NCBI GenBank assembly: GCA_019279435.1
Contig: JAAALK010000080.1
Coordinates: 31,030,778-31,094,777, forward strand
Length of the DNA: 64,000 bases
Source: Zizania palustris
Taxonomy: Eukaryota > Streptophyta > Magnoliopsida > Poales > Poaceae
Direction: 5' to 3'
The notes under the pieces are model-generated. The model searched no databases, was not told the DNA's origin, and saw nothing but the letters and a program-made list of their open reading frames with translations. This document shows positions 20,814 through 32,875 of this stretch, piece after piece. Both the position numbers and the translations under genes were made by a program. Within the stretch, counting starts at the first letter, position 1, and the number at the start of each line of letters is the position of its first letter.

Positions 20814-22091
20814 CCCCCGGCCTGAGCCGCGTCCGACCCCCATGCCCTCTCGCTTTGAGAACGAACAGAGCGCTCTCCCTTCGCCTTTGAACAATTCCCC
20901 CCCTGCTTCACCTCCGGCCGCCCCTCGCCGTCGCCTCGGACCACCCCGGCCCGCGCCTCCGCTACCGTCGTGACCGCAAGGACGTCCCCTACCTCGGCCA
21001 CGTCTCCGCTGGTCAAGGAGATCGCCGGAACACCGTCGCCGTCGAGTACCCGAGGAGCCTTCCGCGTCTACCCTCGTCGCCGGCCACGCCCCGTCGTCCC
21101 CGGACCGCCGCCAAGGTACCATCGTGACCGCCGTAGTACCCTCCTTCCATTTTTAGGCCTAGCTAGGGTCACCGTCGCTCGCCGTGGCCGCTGGCCCGCT
21201 CGCCGTCGTCGGAGAAGACGACCGGCACGGGTCGAGTACCCGTGCCGTGTCGGATTCGATCCACGCCGTGCGATCCAGATCTAACGGCCCGGATTTAATC
21301 CCTCGTGCGATTTAATCGGCGCCGTCGGATCTGAGTGAAGCGGTACGGTGCGATCTCGTGCGTCCGTTAGTTTTAAAACCCCGCGTTTAATCTCGTGCGT
21401 CCACGTGGTACCCCTTCAAACGTTTTAATCCTGGCCGTCCGTAGTCACTTACGCGCCCCGCCTCGCCCTCGCGCGTCGGATCTGGATCCAACGGTCCAGA
21501 TCGACCCAGCGCACGCGCATAGTGCGCGGGTTCACCGTGGGCCTGGCTCACCGTGGACCCGAGGGATTTAAAATTTGAAAATAAATTCCAGAAATGCTTT
21601 TAAACTTGTAAAATTCATATCTAATGCATTTGAACTCTAAAAATTGCCATTCCAACTTCAGAAAATTCATAATAATATTCTCTACATGTTTATGCAATAA
21701 AAACAGTAGGTTTACTTTGAATTTTTCATGTTTATTTAAATAAGTATTCAAATGCCCTTAGGATTAAAATATAAATTCAAATATTTAAACTTCAGAAAAT
21801 TTATATATTTATTTCTTTCTGTTTATATACTAGAACCACAGAGTTTTCTCTGAACCATTCATATCAAATTAATTAGAAAACTTAAGGTGATATTATTCAC
21901 ACTTAAAAACCCTTTTATGAAAAACCATAATTCATTTTGATTCATTTTAAATTATTCATGAAATAAATTTCAGAACCTTAACAACTGATTTTCTTTAAAA
22001 TCAAACCAACTAAAACTCATATGCTTGTTGTGTGATTTTACGTTGTTTATATAGAATGTTGTATTTATTTTACTTTATTATTATTGAAAAG

Positions 22092-22157
22092 ACTACGACG
22101 CCGTCGAGGAGCCGGAATACTTCCCGGAGGTCCCTCCCTCGCCTTTCGCTGAACAAG
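22092..22157 (+). other. Exon-like conserved block 1 in gypsy LTR (66 nt)
   Basis: The block is preceded by AG and followed by the GC-type donor GCAAGT. Read in the frame that starts with G22091 it encodes an acidic, proline-rich peptide containing EEPEYFPEVPPSPFAEQ. In all six LTR copies that retain it the block is exactly 66 nt with the same borders: 31095-31160, 34657-34722, 40355-40420, 43725-43790, 52664-52729 and 58917-58982. Between A and D nine codon changes are synonymous and five conservative (V/I, E/D, Y/F, F/Y, E/D). No ATG lies in the block, and the first exon is unresolved. Confidence 0.6.
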
Positions 22158-22497
22158 GCAAGTCACCAAACCATTCTTTTGAACATATTGAATCCATGTT
22201 TGAATTGACTATCGCTAAAACACATAGGTTATATATGCATTAGTCAAATGAACCCTTACATTATAATTATTTAGGATCCCCCGACCTTGATGTGCCACCC
22301 AAGCCATGCTATCTCGCCTGACCTCCTTGTCACCATATGATCAATGATATTAGCTAGTGTCCAAAGTATTGACACGGCCGCTATAGGATAAAAATGAGTC
22401 GTAGTAAAATGGTTCTATTATATGATCCCCGTTACTTCTTATCCTTGGAAATTCTGTTGGTGATGAGTCATGGTTGTGAGTGTATGCATGGTGGGTT

Positions 22498-22534
22498 CCG
22501 GGTGCAAGCTAGGGCATTGGTCGGTAGCACCCGG
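22498..22534 (+). other. Conserved hairpin in gypsy LTR core
   Basis: CCGGGTGC and GCACCCGG form an 8-bp perfect stem around a 21-nt loop. A stem of at least 7 bp is present in A (also 31501-31537), B (44132-44168, 53071-53107) and C (40756-40792, 59318-59354); D (from 35057) has one mismatch. It lies in the most conserved part of the LTR, between the two exon-like blocks. Confidence 0.6.
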
Positions 22535-23210
22535 GGCACTATAAGGACCGGTCTGAGGGATCCGTTGCAATACACTTACGTACTAACCACAAGTCTAGTG
22601 GGTAAGTCCTAACTAAGGTATGGGTTGTTCCAAACCGAGGCCACCATTTGGAGATGGGTCAAGTTGCACCTGCGGGTGACTTGTACCAACGTGGCGCAAA
22701 AGGGGGTGCGACGTTAGCCGGGATGCGGCCCGGTGCGCCGGCGAAACCTAGAGCGGGTGGTTATCGCTTGGAACATCTCATATTGAGGTTTTGGCACGAG
22801 TTCCCGTGAAATGGGTCATCTCGTTGGGATGAGTGCGTGCCTTGTGGGTACAGTAGTACATCTCTGATCAGAGTCTTAAATCTTTTCGAAAAGCCGAGCC
22901 CACGGTCAAGGGCGGGTTGCGTGACATCCCCCAGTTAGTTTACTTTGAATATGAATGTGCATGATGGATTGACATGTAAGGACCGTTGTGCGAGGAGGTA
23001 AAACGTACTCCTCGAGTTAGTTGATGTTGATGATGCTCATGTTTACTTTCCGCATGATTAAAAAAAATGATTACACTAAATGCCATAACTGCAACTGCAT
23101 TATTCTGCAATGTTAGCCATTATCCTTCCTTGTTATTACCCTACATTATTATTTGCATTTGCGGTGGCTTGTTGAGTACTTTTTGTACTCATACCCGTTG
23201 GACCCCACAG

Positions 23211-23242
23211 AGGATGCTTACTTTGAAGACGGTCTGGAGTAG
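23211..23242 (+). other. Exon-like conserved block 2 in gypsy LTR, with stop
   Basis: After an AG acceptor (CCCCACAG) the block reads, in phase with block 1, EDAYFEDGLE and TAG. Subfamilies C and D carry exactly 6 extra nucleotides (38 nt) and keep the AYY/VYY...GLE and stop. Copies are at 32214-32245 (A), 44846-44877 and 53785-53816 (B), 35781-35818 (D), 60048-60085 (C 3') and, split by element B, 41640-41671 plus 54037-54042 (C 5'). Confidence 0.55.
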
Positions 23243-23459
23243 CGACCCAGTCGAGAAGAAAGATCCTGAAGAAGACGTTCGTCATGCCGCTGTTTAATTA
23301 TTTTATTACTGTTTTTACAAAAACAATGTTGTAATAAATATGGTCTGCGTACCATGGATATTGTCGTATGTACGTTGTCGCATGATGAACCTCTTGTATT
23401 ATTGTTTTTCTTCTGAAATTCAATAATGTCCCGATTTGTTAAATCGGGGCGCTACAAGA

Positions 23460-23471
23460 TGGTATCAGAGC
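23460..23471 (+). other. Primer-binding site, gypsy A
   Basis: TGGTATCAGAGC lies three bases after the LTR and is complementary to the initiator Met tRNA 3' end. Confidence 0.93.
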
Positions 23472-23594
23472 CGACTTGACTGTAGGAAGCCAAACAGACC
23501 CGCCTAGCCATTAGCCACAGGAAATTATTTCTCGAAACTCTACTTCATAAACTTTGTTCCTCTCCTCACTTTTATTCAACTTGCTGTTTTGTAG

Positions 23595-24374
23595 ATGCCT
23601 GTTTACCAAGTCCACAGCTACTGCCGCCACTATGAGGGCTTCGTCCGGGAGCTCCGTATGATGCTCACCTTCCTCGGGTTCCTCTTCGAACCCGAATTTC
23701 AAGGAGTCTACCCCGACGAGTTCGCCGGGCCTTGCGACGTCTCCCTCACCGTCCACGGCTCCGGAGAACATCTGCCGCCCTACACCACCGCACTTGGAGG
23801 CCCGACTTTCGACGTCGCGTGCCAACGAGTCGCCCTCCAGGCCCTCATGGAGCTGAGGATGATCTACGACGATCGTCTTCAGAACTCGTCCTTCCGGCTC
23901 GTGCCGAAGCGTACTCCCGGAGCCCACCGTAGCATCTACCTCGGAGTTCACTCCGTGCGTGATCCGGTCATGGCCCGGCAGTCGCGTCTTCTGTAGGCCA
24001 TGGATGATCTCCACACCGAGGCGGTGCTCGACGCCGACGAGCACCATGAGGCGGTTGAGTTTCTTCGTGAAGAAACGAAGAACCTGATCCAGCAGAACGG
24101 CGAGTTGCAGCGCAAGATCATGCAGCTGCAGAAGGATATCGCGGAGATGGTTCCTCTTCTTCCAAGGAAGAAGAAGCCCATCCGTGAGCCCCTCCCTCGC
24201 CCCAAGAGGATCCCGCCACGACCCTCCCCCGCCAGGCCCTCTACCAGCGCCCCTCCTCCACGCCCCGGCCTCGTCTCCGACTCCATTATCGAGAATTTTC
24301 TCGAGCCCACCATCTCTCTGGAGCCGCGCACTCGTGGTTCCGAGAGCACGAAGACTGCCTCCGGTGGCGAGTAG
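23595..24374 (+). pseudogene. Accessory ORF1 of gypsy A, one nonsense stop
   Basis: This is the counterpart of the intact 259-aa ORF1 in element B (45230-46009). The frame opens at ATG 23595 and runs 260 codons, but codon 134 is TAG (23994-23996) where B has CAG. The product is unknown: an N-terminal conserved domain (VHSYCRHYEGFVRELR, FEPEFQGVYPDEF), a central coiled coil (heptads in HHEAVEFLREETKNLIQQ), and a Pro/Arg-rich tail. It lies between the primer-binding site and gag. The stop is a single C to T change in a CAG context. Confidence 0.8.
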
Positions 24375-24579
24375 GCGTTAGGAGTCACTATTTTAATAAA
24401 AGCAAAGTTTTATATGTGGTGCTGCCCACGAAAAGTGTGTCATGGGTAGAATAAAAACTTGATTGTAATGAACAATTTCTACCACTCTATATATATTCAT
24501 GTGCTTGAATCTCATATGATATTTGTAGTTGTATTATTGTTTCATCGTTCTTTGTTGTATCGCTTTGTATATTCAGAAG

Positions 24580-27500
24580 ATGGCCGATCACCAGAACACC
24601 GGCTCCAACAACGGAGCAGGAGGAAGCCGAGATGCGCCTGAGGGTGTTGTGCCCAACTGGGGTGCAACAGGCCCGCGTCAATCCGGGTCGCCTTCCGCCA
24701 ACCACCCCACCTTGGCGGAGATGATGGCGAATCAGAACCACCTGATCACCGCCCTCCTCACCCAAATGCAGCACCAACAGGCTCAGTTGGACCGTCTGCA
24801 GAACGGGGAGCCCGCCCCTCGCACACCAGCACCCGCGCCCGCCCCGCAACTCTCCGAGTTTTTGCGCGTGCGCCCGCCCATCTTCTCGAGCACCACCAAC
24901 CCGATGGAGGCCGGAGATTGGCTTCGCACCATCGGCAAGAAGCTCGACCTCCTCCCATGCACCGACCGGGAGCGAGTGGCCTTCGCCACTCACCAGCTCC
25001 AGGGTCCCGCCGCGGAATGGTGGGACAACTATCGTGAGTCCCAGCCAGAGGGCCACGTAGTGACTTGGGCGGAGTTCACCATCGCCTTTCGTGCCGCCCA
25101 CGTCCCCGCCGGTGTCATCGCGGTCAAGCAGCAGGAGTTCCGCGACCTGCAACAAGGCAACAGGACTGTCATGGAGTACCTCCATGAGTTCAACCGCCTC
25201 GCCCGCTACGCACCGGAGGAAGTGCGCACCGACACCCTCCGCCAAGCCAAGTTCCTCAGGGGACTTAAGGATGAGCTGTCCATCCAGCTCGTCGCCGCCG
25301 ACTTCGCCGACTTCCAACGGCTGGTCAACAAAGCGCTCATCCAAGAGACTGAGCAGAACAAGCTGGACCTTAAGAAGAGAAAGATGATCGCCTTCAAGCA
25401 TCAGCAGGCGAACTCTCAGAGGCCCCGCTTCGTCCCACCGCCACCAGCGCCCGCCTACCATCCTCGGCCCGCCTACAGGCCACCTCACGCAGCCGGTGGA
25501 TCCAACACCGGGCATCCTCGCCCCGCTCCACCAGCTCCGGCCGCTCAGCCGACACCAGCCGCTAAGGCCCCGATCTTGAAGGATCGCCAAGGAAGGCCGG
25601 TCGTCTGTTTCAACTACCGCAAGGAAGGGCACTATTCGCACCAGTGTCCTCACCCCAAGCAGAACCAAGGCGCAGCACCCAACCAGGCGGTTCGCGCCCG
25701 CGTCAACCACATCAGCGCGGAGGAAGCTCAGGAGGCTCCTGAAGTCGTGCTCGGTACGTTTACTGTGAATTCCGTACCGGCCGTCATATTATTTGACTCT
25801 GGAGCAACCCACTCTTTCATCTCGGAAAGTTTTGTGAAAACAAACAAACTGGACGTGCTCCCTCTACCCATTCCCATGGTGATTGCCACCCCCGGCAATA
25901 GGACCTCAGCCCGCTTATACAGCCCTAAGGTTCAACTTGACATCCAAGGAGTGCTGTTTCGGGCCGAGCCTGTCCTCATCCAATGCACCGGACTCGACCT
26001 TATACTAGGTATGGATTGGTTGATGAAGCACAAGGGAGTGATCGACTGTGCCAACAAGTCCGTCATGGTGACCAATCCTGAAGGCGTAACCGTCACCTTC
26101 CGGATGACCAGTCGTAAACCACTCGGAGCGTCCCTTCGCTCAATAGCCCTTGAAGAGGTGCCAATAGTCAAGGAGTTTGCAGATGTTTTCCCTGAAGATC
26201 TGCCCGGAATGCCTCCCAAGCGGGACATCGAATTCAGAATCGAACTTGTCCCCGGGACCACTCCAATCTCCAAGCGCCCGTACCGAATGGCCGCCAATGA
26301 ACTAGCCGAAGTCAAGAGCAACATTGAAGACCTAGAGCAGAAAGGTTACATCCGACCGAGTACCTCACCCTGGGGTGCACCGGTTATATTTGCCATGAAG
26401 AAGGACAAGACCAAGAGGATGTGCGTGGACTATAGAGCCTTGAACGACGTAACCATCAAGAACAAATACCCATTGCCTCGGATCGACGACCTGTTCGATC
26501 AGCTGAAAGGATCCTCGGTGTTTTCCAAGATTGACCTCAGGTCAGGTTATCACCAGTTAAGGATCGGGGAAGAAGACATACCCAAGACTGCCTTCACCTC
26601 CCGCTATGGACTCTACGAGTACACCGTGATGTCGTTCGGACTCACGAATGCCCCAGCCTTTTTCATGAACATGATGAACAATGTATTCATGGAGTTCTTG
26701 GACAAGTTCATCGTGGTATTCATCGACGATATCCTCGTTTACTCCAAGACCAAGGAAGAACACGAGACTCACCTCCGTCTGACCCTCGGAAGGCTAAGGG
26801 AGCAGCAACTGTATGCCAAGTACAGTAAATGTGAATTTTGGTCGTCTGAGGTGAAGTTCCTCGGCCATGTCATATCTGCCGGAGGAATAGCAGTGGACCC
26901 AACCACCGTCGAAGCGGTAACCAACTGGCTACAGCCAACGACCGTGACCGAGATCCGGAGTTTTCTCGGATTGGCCGGATACTACCGCCGGTTCATCAAG
27001 AATTTTTCCAAGATCGCCAAGCCTATGACCAGACTCCTGCAGAAGGAAGTGAAGTTTGAATGGACCCCCGACTGCGAAGAAAGCTTCCAGACCCTCAAGA
27101 AGAAGCTAGTATCAGCTCCCATACTGACTCTACCAGACATCCGGAAAGACTTCCACGTCTACTGTGATGCCTCTCGCCAAGGATTGGGATGCGTCTTAAT
27201 GCAAGAAGGGAAGGTGATATCCTACGCCTCCCGGCAGTTGAGACCGCATGAGCTGAACTACCCAACCCATGACCTGGAACTAGCAGCCGTGGTTCATGCC
27301 TTGAAGATATGGAGACATTACCTTGTGGGAAACCGGTGTGAGGTCTTCACCGACCACAAGAGCCTCAAGTATATATTCACCCAACCAGATCTGAATCTCA
27401 GGCAAAGGAGATGGTTGGAACTGATCAAGGATTACGACTTGGGCATCCATTATCATCCGGGCAAGGCGAATGTGGTGGCAGACGCCCTTAGTCGAAAAGG

Positions 27501-29046
27501 GTACTGCAATGCCATCATGATTCAAGACCAGGCTCCTCTACTTTATAAGGAGATGGAAAGGTTAAACCTAGGGATCACCACTCGAGAGTACCTCGCTGCC
27601 TTGGAGTCTCGTCCTGTCTTAATAGACCATATCCGAGAAAAGCAGAAGGAAGACCCGGACATCCTGGAGATCGAGCAAAACATGAGGAAGGGTAAAGCCC
27701 CCGGATTTTCCGAGGACGAGCATGGTACCATCTGGATCGGAAACCGAGTATGCGTACCCAACCTACCTGAGTTGAAGACTCTCATCCTTCAAGAAGCCCA
27801 CGATACTCTATACTCCATCCATCCCGGGAGTACAAAGATGTACCAAGACCTAAAGGAGAAATATTGGTGGGTCAGCATGAAGAGAGAAATAGCGGAGTAT
27901 GTGGCCAAGTGCGACACATGCCGACGAGTCAAGGCAGAGCATCAGAGACCTGCCGGACTGCTTCAACCTCTCAAAGTCCCTGAATGGAAGTGGGAAGAAA
28001 TAGGAATGGACTTCATCACGGGACTGCCCAGGACCCAAGCTGGTCATGATTCTATCTGGGTGATCGTCGACCGACTCACCAAGGTAGCTCACTTCGTTCC
28101 GGTCAAGACAACGTACACCGTCGCCAAGTTGGCTGAGTTGTATATGACCCGGATCGTGTGCCTTCACGGAGTTCCTAAGAAGATTGTATCTGACCGTGGG
28201 AGTCAGTTTACCTCCAAGTTTTGGAAGAACCTTCAAGAGGAACTCGGCACCCGGCTGAACTTTAGCACCGCCTATCATCCACAGACCGACGGTCAAACCG
28301 AAAGGGTCAACCAGATATTGGAGGATATGCTTAGAGCTTGTGCTCTAGACTTTGGCGGAATGTGGGACAAGAACTTACCATATGCAGAGTTCTCCTACAA
28401 CAACAGCTATCAAGCCAGTCTGCAAATGTCCCCGTTCGAAGCACTCTATGGGCGTAAGTGCAGAACGCCGTTGCTCTGGGATCAAACCGGAGAGTCACAA
28501 CTGTTTGGGACTGACTTATTGAGAGAAGCTGAAGAGAAGGTTAAGATCATAAGAGACCGATTGAAGGCAGCCCAATCCAGGCAAAAGAGCTATGCCGACA
28601 ACCGTCGAAGAGACCTAGCCTTTGAGGAGGGCGATTATGTCTACCTCCGAGTCACTCCCCTTCGTGGCACTCAAAGGTTCAACATGAAAGGCAAACTAGC
28701 ACCCCGCTACGTCGGACCTTTCTAGATCCTCCGACGACAAGGAGAAGTGGCATATCAACTTGAACTGCCTCCATCCTTGGCAGGAGTTCATGACGTGTTC
28801 CATGTCTCTCAGCTGAAGAAGTGCCTCCGTGTACCCACCGAGCAAGCCGACCTTCAGCAGCTCAATGTCCAAGAAGACTTGACCTACATAGAAAGACCCA
28901 TCAAGATCTTGGAAACCAAGGAGAGAGTAACCAGAAGTCGCGTTGTTCGCTTCTGCAAAGTCCAATGGAACAACCATCCCGTCGAAGAAGCGACTTGGGA
29001 AAAGGAAGACGAACTGAAAGCTCAATACCCCGAGTTATTCGAGTAG
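24580..29046 (+). pseudogene. gag-pol: Gag-pol of gypsy A, one nonsense stop near the end
   Basis: A single frame of 1489 codons from ATG 24580 encodes gag, protease (DSGATHSF), reverse transcriptase (FIDDILVYSK), RNase H (YCDASRQGLG) and integrase. A TAG at 28723-28725, where element B has CAG, removes the last 107 residues, which contain the chromodomain-like end (SRVVRFCKVQW...HPVEEATWE). The rest of the frame is open to 29046. The gag zinc knuckle is C-F-N-Y...H...C: the second cysteine is tyrosine, as in element B. Reverse transcriptase and integrase motifs are otherwise complete, so loss of function may be recent. Confidence 0.9.
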
Positions 29047-29075
29047 CGTTCCAATCTCGAGGACGAGATTCTTGT

Positions 29076-29087
29076 AAGGGGGATAGG
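29076..29087 (+). other. Polypurine tract, gypsy A
   Basis: AAGGGGGATAGG precedes the 3' LTR by two bases. The same sequence occurs in B, C and D. Confidence 0.88.
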
Positions 29088-29089
29088 TT

Positions 29090-32000
29090 TGTAACACCCC
29101 AAATTTTCAAAACAATAAAAATATTATTAAATTCAATTTCTTGGAATTATTATTTCAGAAAATACTTTTAATTCCCTTTTATACCATTTTGAACTACAAC
29201 ATAGAGTAGATGACCCAACTAGGAGGTGAAACTTTTTGTATATGATCCTAAGACCAAAATATAATTTTGGGAATTTTTATAAATTTTTATCAACCTTGGA
29301 AGTAGCCCTAACATTTTAATCTAATTTCTGGAATTATTTTTATTCAGAAATGTATTAGAACAGTAATGGGCTCCCCTCCCTCCCCTCTCTCTCTCCTGAC
29401 CGGCCCAGCCCACTCCACCCGCGCGCTCAGACTGACAACCCGGTCCCACCTGTCGACGCCGAATCCCTCCCCTCGCGCGAACCCGACCCCGCGGCCCCAC
29501 CCGTCAGCCTTCCCGTTCGCTCGCTCGCGCTCGCTGCCCAGTGGACCCCGCCTGTCAGACCCGTCGTCTACCTCCCGCCTCCACCCCCAAATCCCGCCGG
29601 CCGACGACCCCGCCTCGGATCCGTCTCGCTGGCCCCTCCCGCATTCAATTGCCGCCGGTTTAATGCACCCCGAGCCCCCCTGCCCGTTTAATCGCGTTAA
29701 AGGGCGCATTTAAGCCCCCGGGAACGCAGCTCCATGCATGGCCGAGCCCTCGCCGGCGACTTAAAGCTCTCCCCCAGCTTTCCTTGCATGCGAGCCCTCT
29801 CCGGTGTCCTATTTAAGCCCCCGGCCTGAGCCGCGTCCGACCCCCACGCCCTCTCGCTTTGAGAACGAACAGAGCGCTCTCCCTTCGCCTTTGAACAATT
29901 CCCCCCCTGCTTCACCTCCGGCCGCCCCTCGCCGTCGCCTCGGACCACCCCGGCCCGCGCCTCCGCTACCGTCGTGACCGCAAGGACGTCCCCTACCTCG
30001 GCCACGTCTCCGCTGGTCAAGGAGATCGCCGGAACACCGTCGCCGTCGAGTACCCGAGGAGCCTTCCGCGTCTACCCTCGTCGCCGGCCACGCCCCGTCG
30101 TCCCCGGACCGCCGCCAAGGTACCATCGTGACCGCCGTAGTACCCTCCTTCCATTTTTAGGCCTAGCTAGGGTCACCGTCGCTTGCCGTGGCCGCTAGCC
30201 CGCTCGCCGTCGTCGGAGAAGACGACCGGCACGGGTCGAGTACCCGTGCCGTGTCGGATTCGATCCACGCCGTGCGATCCAGATCTAACGGCCCGGATTT
30301 AATCCCTCGTGCGATTTAATCGGCGCCGTCGGATCTGAGTGAAGCGGTACGGTGCGATCTCGTGCGTCCGTTAGTTTTAAAACCCCGCGTTTAATCTCGT
30401 GCGTCCACGTGGTACCCCTTCAAACGTTTTAATCCTGGCCGTCCGTAGTCACTTACGCGCCCCGCCTCGCCCTCGCGCGTCGGATCTGGATCCGACGGTC
30501 CAGATCGACCCGGCGCACGCGCATAGTGCGCGGGTTCACCGTGGGCCTGGCTCACCGTGGACCCGAGGGATTTAAAATTTGAAAATAAATTCCAGAAATG
30601 CTTTTAAACTTGTAAAATTCATATCTAATGCATTTGAACTCTAAAAATTGCCATTCCAACTTCAAAAAATTCATAATAATATTCTCTACTTGTTTATGCA
30701 ATAAAAACAGTAGGTTTACTTTGAATTTTTCATGTTTATTTAAATAAGTATTCAAATGCCCTTAGGATTAAAATATAAATTCAAATATTTAAACTTCAGA
30801 AAATTTATATATTTATTTCTTTCTGTTTATATACTAGAACCACATAGTTTTCTCTGAACCATTCATATCAAATTAATTAGAAAACTTAAGGTGATATTAT
30901 TCACACTTAAAACCCTTTTATGAAAAACCATAATTCATTTTGATTCATTTTAAATTATTCATGAAATAAATTTCAGAACCTTAACAACTGATTTTCTTTA
31001 AAATCAAACCAACTAAAACTCATATGCTTGTTGTGTGATTTTACGTTGTTTATATAGAATGTTGTATTTATTTTACTTTATTATTATTGAAAAGACTACG
31101 ACGCCGTCGAGGAGCCGGAATACTTCCCGGAGGTCCCTCCCTCGCCTTTCGCTGAACAAGGCAAGTCACCAAACCATTCTTTTGAACATATTGAATCCAT
31201 GTTTGAATTGACTATCGCTAAAACACATAGGTTATATATGCATTAGTCAAATGAACCCTTACATTATAATTATTTAGGATCCCCCGACCTTGATGTGCCA
31301 CCCAAGCCATGCTATCTCGCCTGACCTCCTTGTCACCATATGATCAATGATATTAGCTAGTGTCCAAAGTATTGACACGACCGCTATAGGATAAAAATGA
31401 GTCGTAGTAAAATGGTTCTATTATATGATCCCCGTTACTTCTTATCCTTGGAAATTCTGTTGGTGATGAGTCATGGTTGTGAGTGTATGCATGGTGGGTT
31501 CCGGGTGCAAGCTAGGGCATTGGTCGGTAGCACCCGGGGCACTATAAGGACCGGTCTGAGGGATCCGTTGCAATACACTTACGTACTAACCACAAGTCTA
31601 GTGGGTAAGTCCTAACTAAGGTATGGGTTGTTCCAAACCGAGGCCACCATTTGGAGATGGGTCAAGTTGCACCTGCGGGTGACTTGTACCAACGTGGCGC
31701 AAAAGGGGGTGCGACGTTAGCCGGGATGCGGCCCGGTGCGCCGGCGAAACCTAGAGCGGGTGGTTATTGCTTGGAACATCTCATATTGAGGTTTTGGCAC
31801 GAGTTCCCATGAAATGGGTCATCTCGTTGGGATGAGTGCGTGCCTTGTGGGTACAGTAGTACATCTCTGATCAGAGTCTTAAATCTTTTCGAAAAGCCGA
31901 GCCCACGGTCAAGGGCGGGTTGCGTGACATCCCCCAGTTAGTTTACTTTGAATATGAATGTGCATGATGGATTGACATGTAAGGACCGTTGTGCGAGGAG

Positions 32001-32459
32001 GTAAAACGTACTCCTCGAGTTAGTTGATGTTGATGATGCTCATGTTTACTTTCCGCATGATTAAAAAAAATGATTACACTAAATGCCATAACTGCAACTG
32101 CATTATTCTGCAATGTTAGCCATTATCCTTCCTTGTTATTACCCTACATTATTATTTGCATTTGCGGTGGCTTGTTGAGTACTTTTTGTACTCATACCCG
32201 TTGGACCCCACAGAGGATGCTTACTTTGAAGACGGTCTGGAGTAGCGACCCAGTCGAGAAGAAAGATCCTGAAGAAGACGTTCGTCATGCCGCTGTTTAA
32301 TTATTTTATTACTGTTTTTACTAAAACAATGTTGTAATAAATATGGTCTGCGTACCATGGATATTGTCGTATGTACGTTGTCGCATGATGAACCTCTTGT
32401 ATTATTGTTTTTCTTCTGAAATTCAATAATGTCCCGATTTGTTAAATCGGGGCGCTACA
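29090..32459 (+). repeat. 3' LTR of gypsy A (3370 bp)
   Basis: It matches 20086-23456 throughout, with scattered substitutions (many C/T or G/A) and a few 1-2-bp indels. It ends GCGCTACA, followed by the GAGGG duplication. It contains its own copies of the exon-like blocks at 31095-31160 and 32214-32245. Confidence 0.95.
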
Positions 32460-32464
32460 GAGGG

Positions 32465-32875
32465 CCCCTTCCCGAGCATTGGATTCGAAAGTCTTTAGAC
32501 CCTTGACCACTAACCATTGACTGGTCAACTCAAAACCACTCGAGAAGTATCCTGGGATCATATTCCTGGTAGCAGCCATTGAGTTCTTTATGACGTGTAG
32601 ATGAAATCAAGGAGTCAGGAAGGGCTTCATAGCTTTAGTCTTAGTGGATCCTACTCGGCTAGTGTACCATTATGGTGCACTAGCTGGGTGCAACCCTTGA
32701 GATTGGAGTTTCTTGAATAAAATAAGCTCCGGTCTCAAAATATTTGGCATTCGATAGAAACGACTCGAGTATGGGGACTAGTAGTCCCATCGAGTGGTTG
32801 CTGGTGAAAAGATGTCAGTTGGAGTAGTTCGGCACAATGGAGTGCATATGGGCCCCATCTAGCAAAGAGGCATCT
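32465..32875. other. Unclassified repeat-like DNA between A and D
   Basis: This continues the sequence interrupted by element A at 20085. There is no ORF of interest and no clear ends. It reads like part of an old LTR. Element D begins immediately after it. Confidence 0.4.

Larger units (their letters stand above)
20086..23456 (+). repeat. 5' LTR of gypsy A (3371 bp)
   Basis: It starts TGTAACACCCC and ends GGGGCGCTACA. It comprises an AT-rich 260-bp head, a GC-rich block with a TATTTAAG promoter motif (20806-20813), an AT-rich intron-like stretch, exon-like blocks at 22092-22157 and 23211-23242, and a conserved core (about 22480-22920) nearly identical in subfamilies B, C and D. A terminal hairpin CCCGATTT-GTT-AAATCGGG lies at 23430-23448. 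Confidence 0.95.
20086..32459 (+). mobile_element. Gypsy element A, full length, Tekay/Del-like
   Basis: This 12.4-kb Ty3/gypsy element has two LTRs of about 3370 bp (TGTAACACCCC...GCTACA), a primer-binding site, an accessory ORF1, a single gag-pol frame, a polypurine tract and a perfect 5-bp duplication GAGGG. By eye the LTRs differ at about 20-25 sites (about 0.6%). Structure is complete, but ORF1 and gag-pol each contain one TAG where element B has CAG, so it cannot make full proteins unless these stops are read through. The chromodomain-like C-terminus and pol sequence suggest the Tekay/Del chromovirus branch. Rice RIRE3/RIRE8 are, from memory, comparable in LTR size and the extra upstream ORF. 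Confidence 0.95.

Noticed and set aside
20693..21284. Overlapping Arg/Ala/Pro-rich frames in the GC-rich part of the gypsy LTRs as protein genes
   Set aside because: Frames shift between subfamilies and have indels not in multiples of three. Part of the region may be a first exon of the LTR transcript, but I could not show a coding frame that survives in B.
24487..25710. 407-codon minus-strand frame over gag of element A
   Set aside because: It is antisense to gag and arises from GC-rich codons; element B has a broken version, so it is not conserved.
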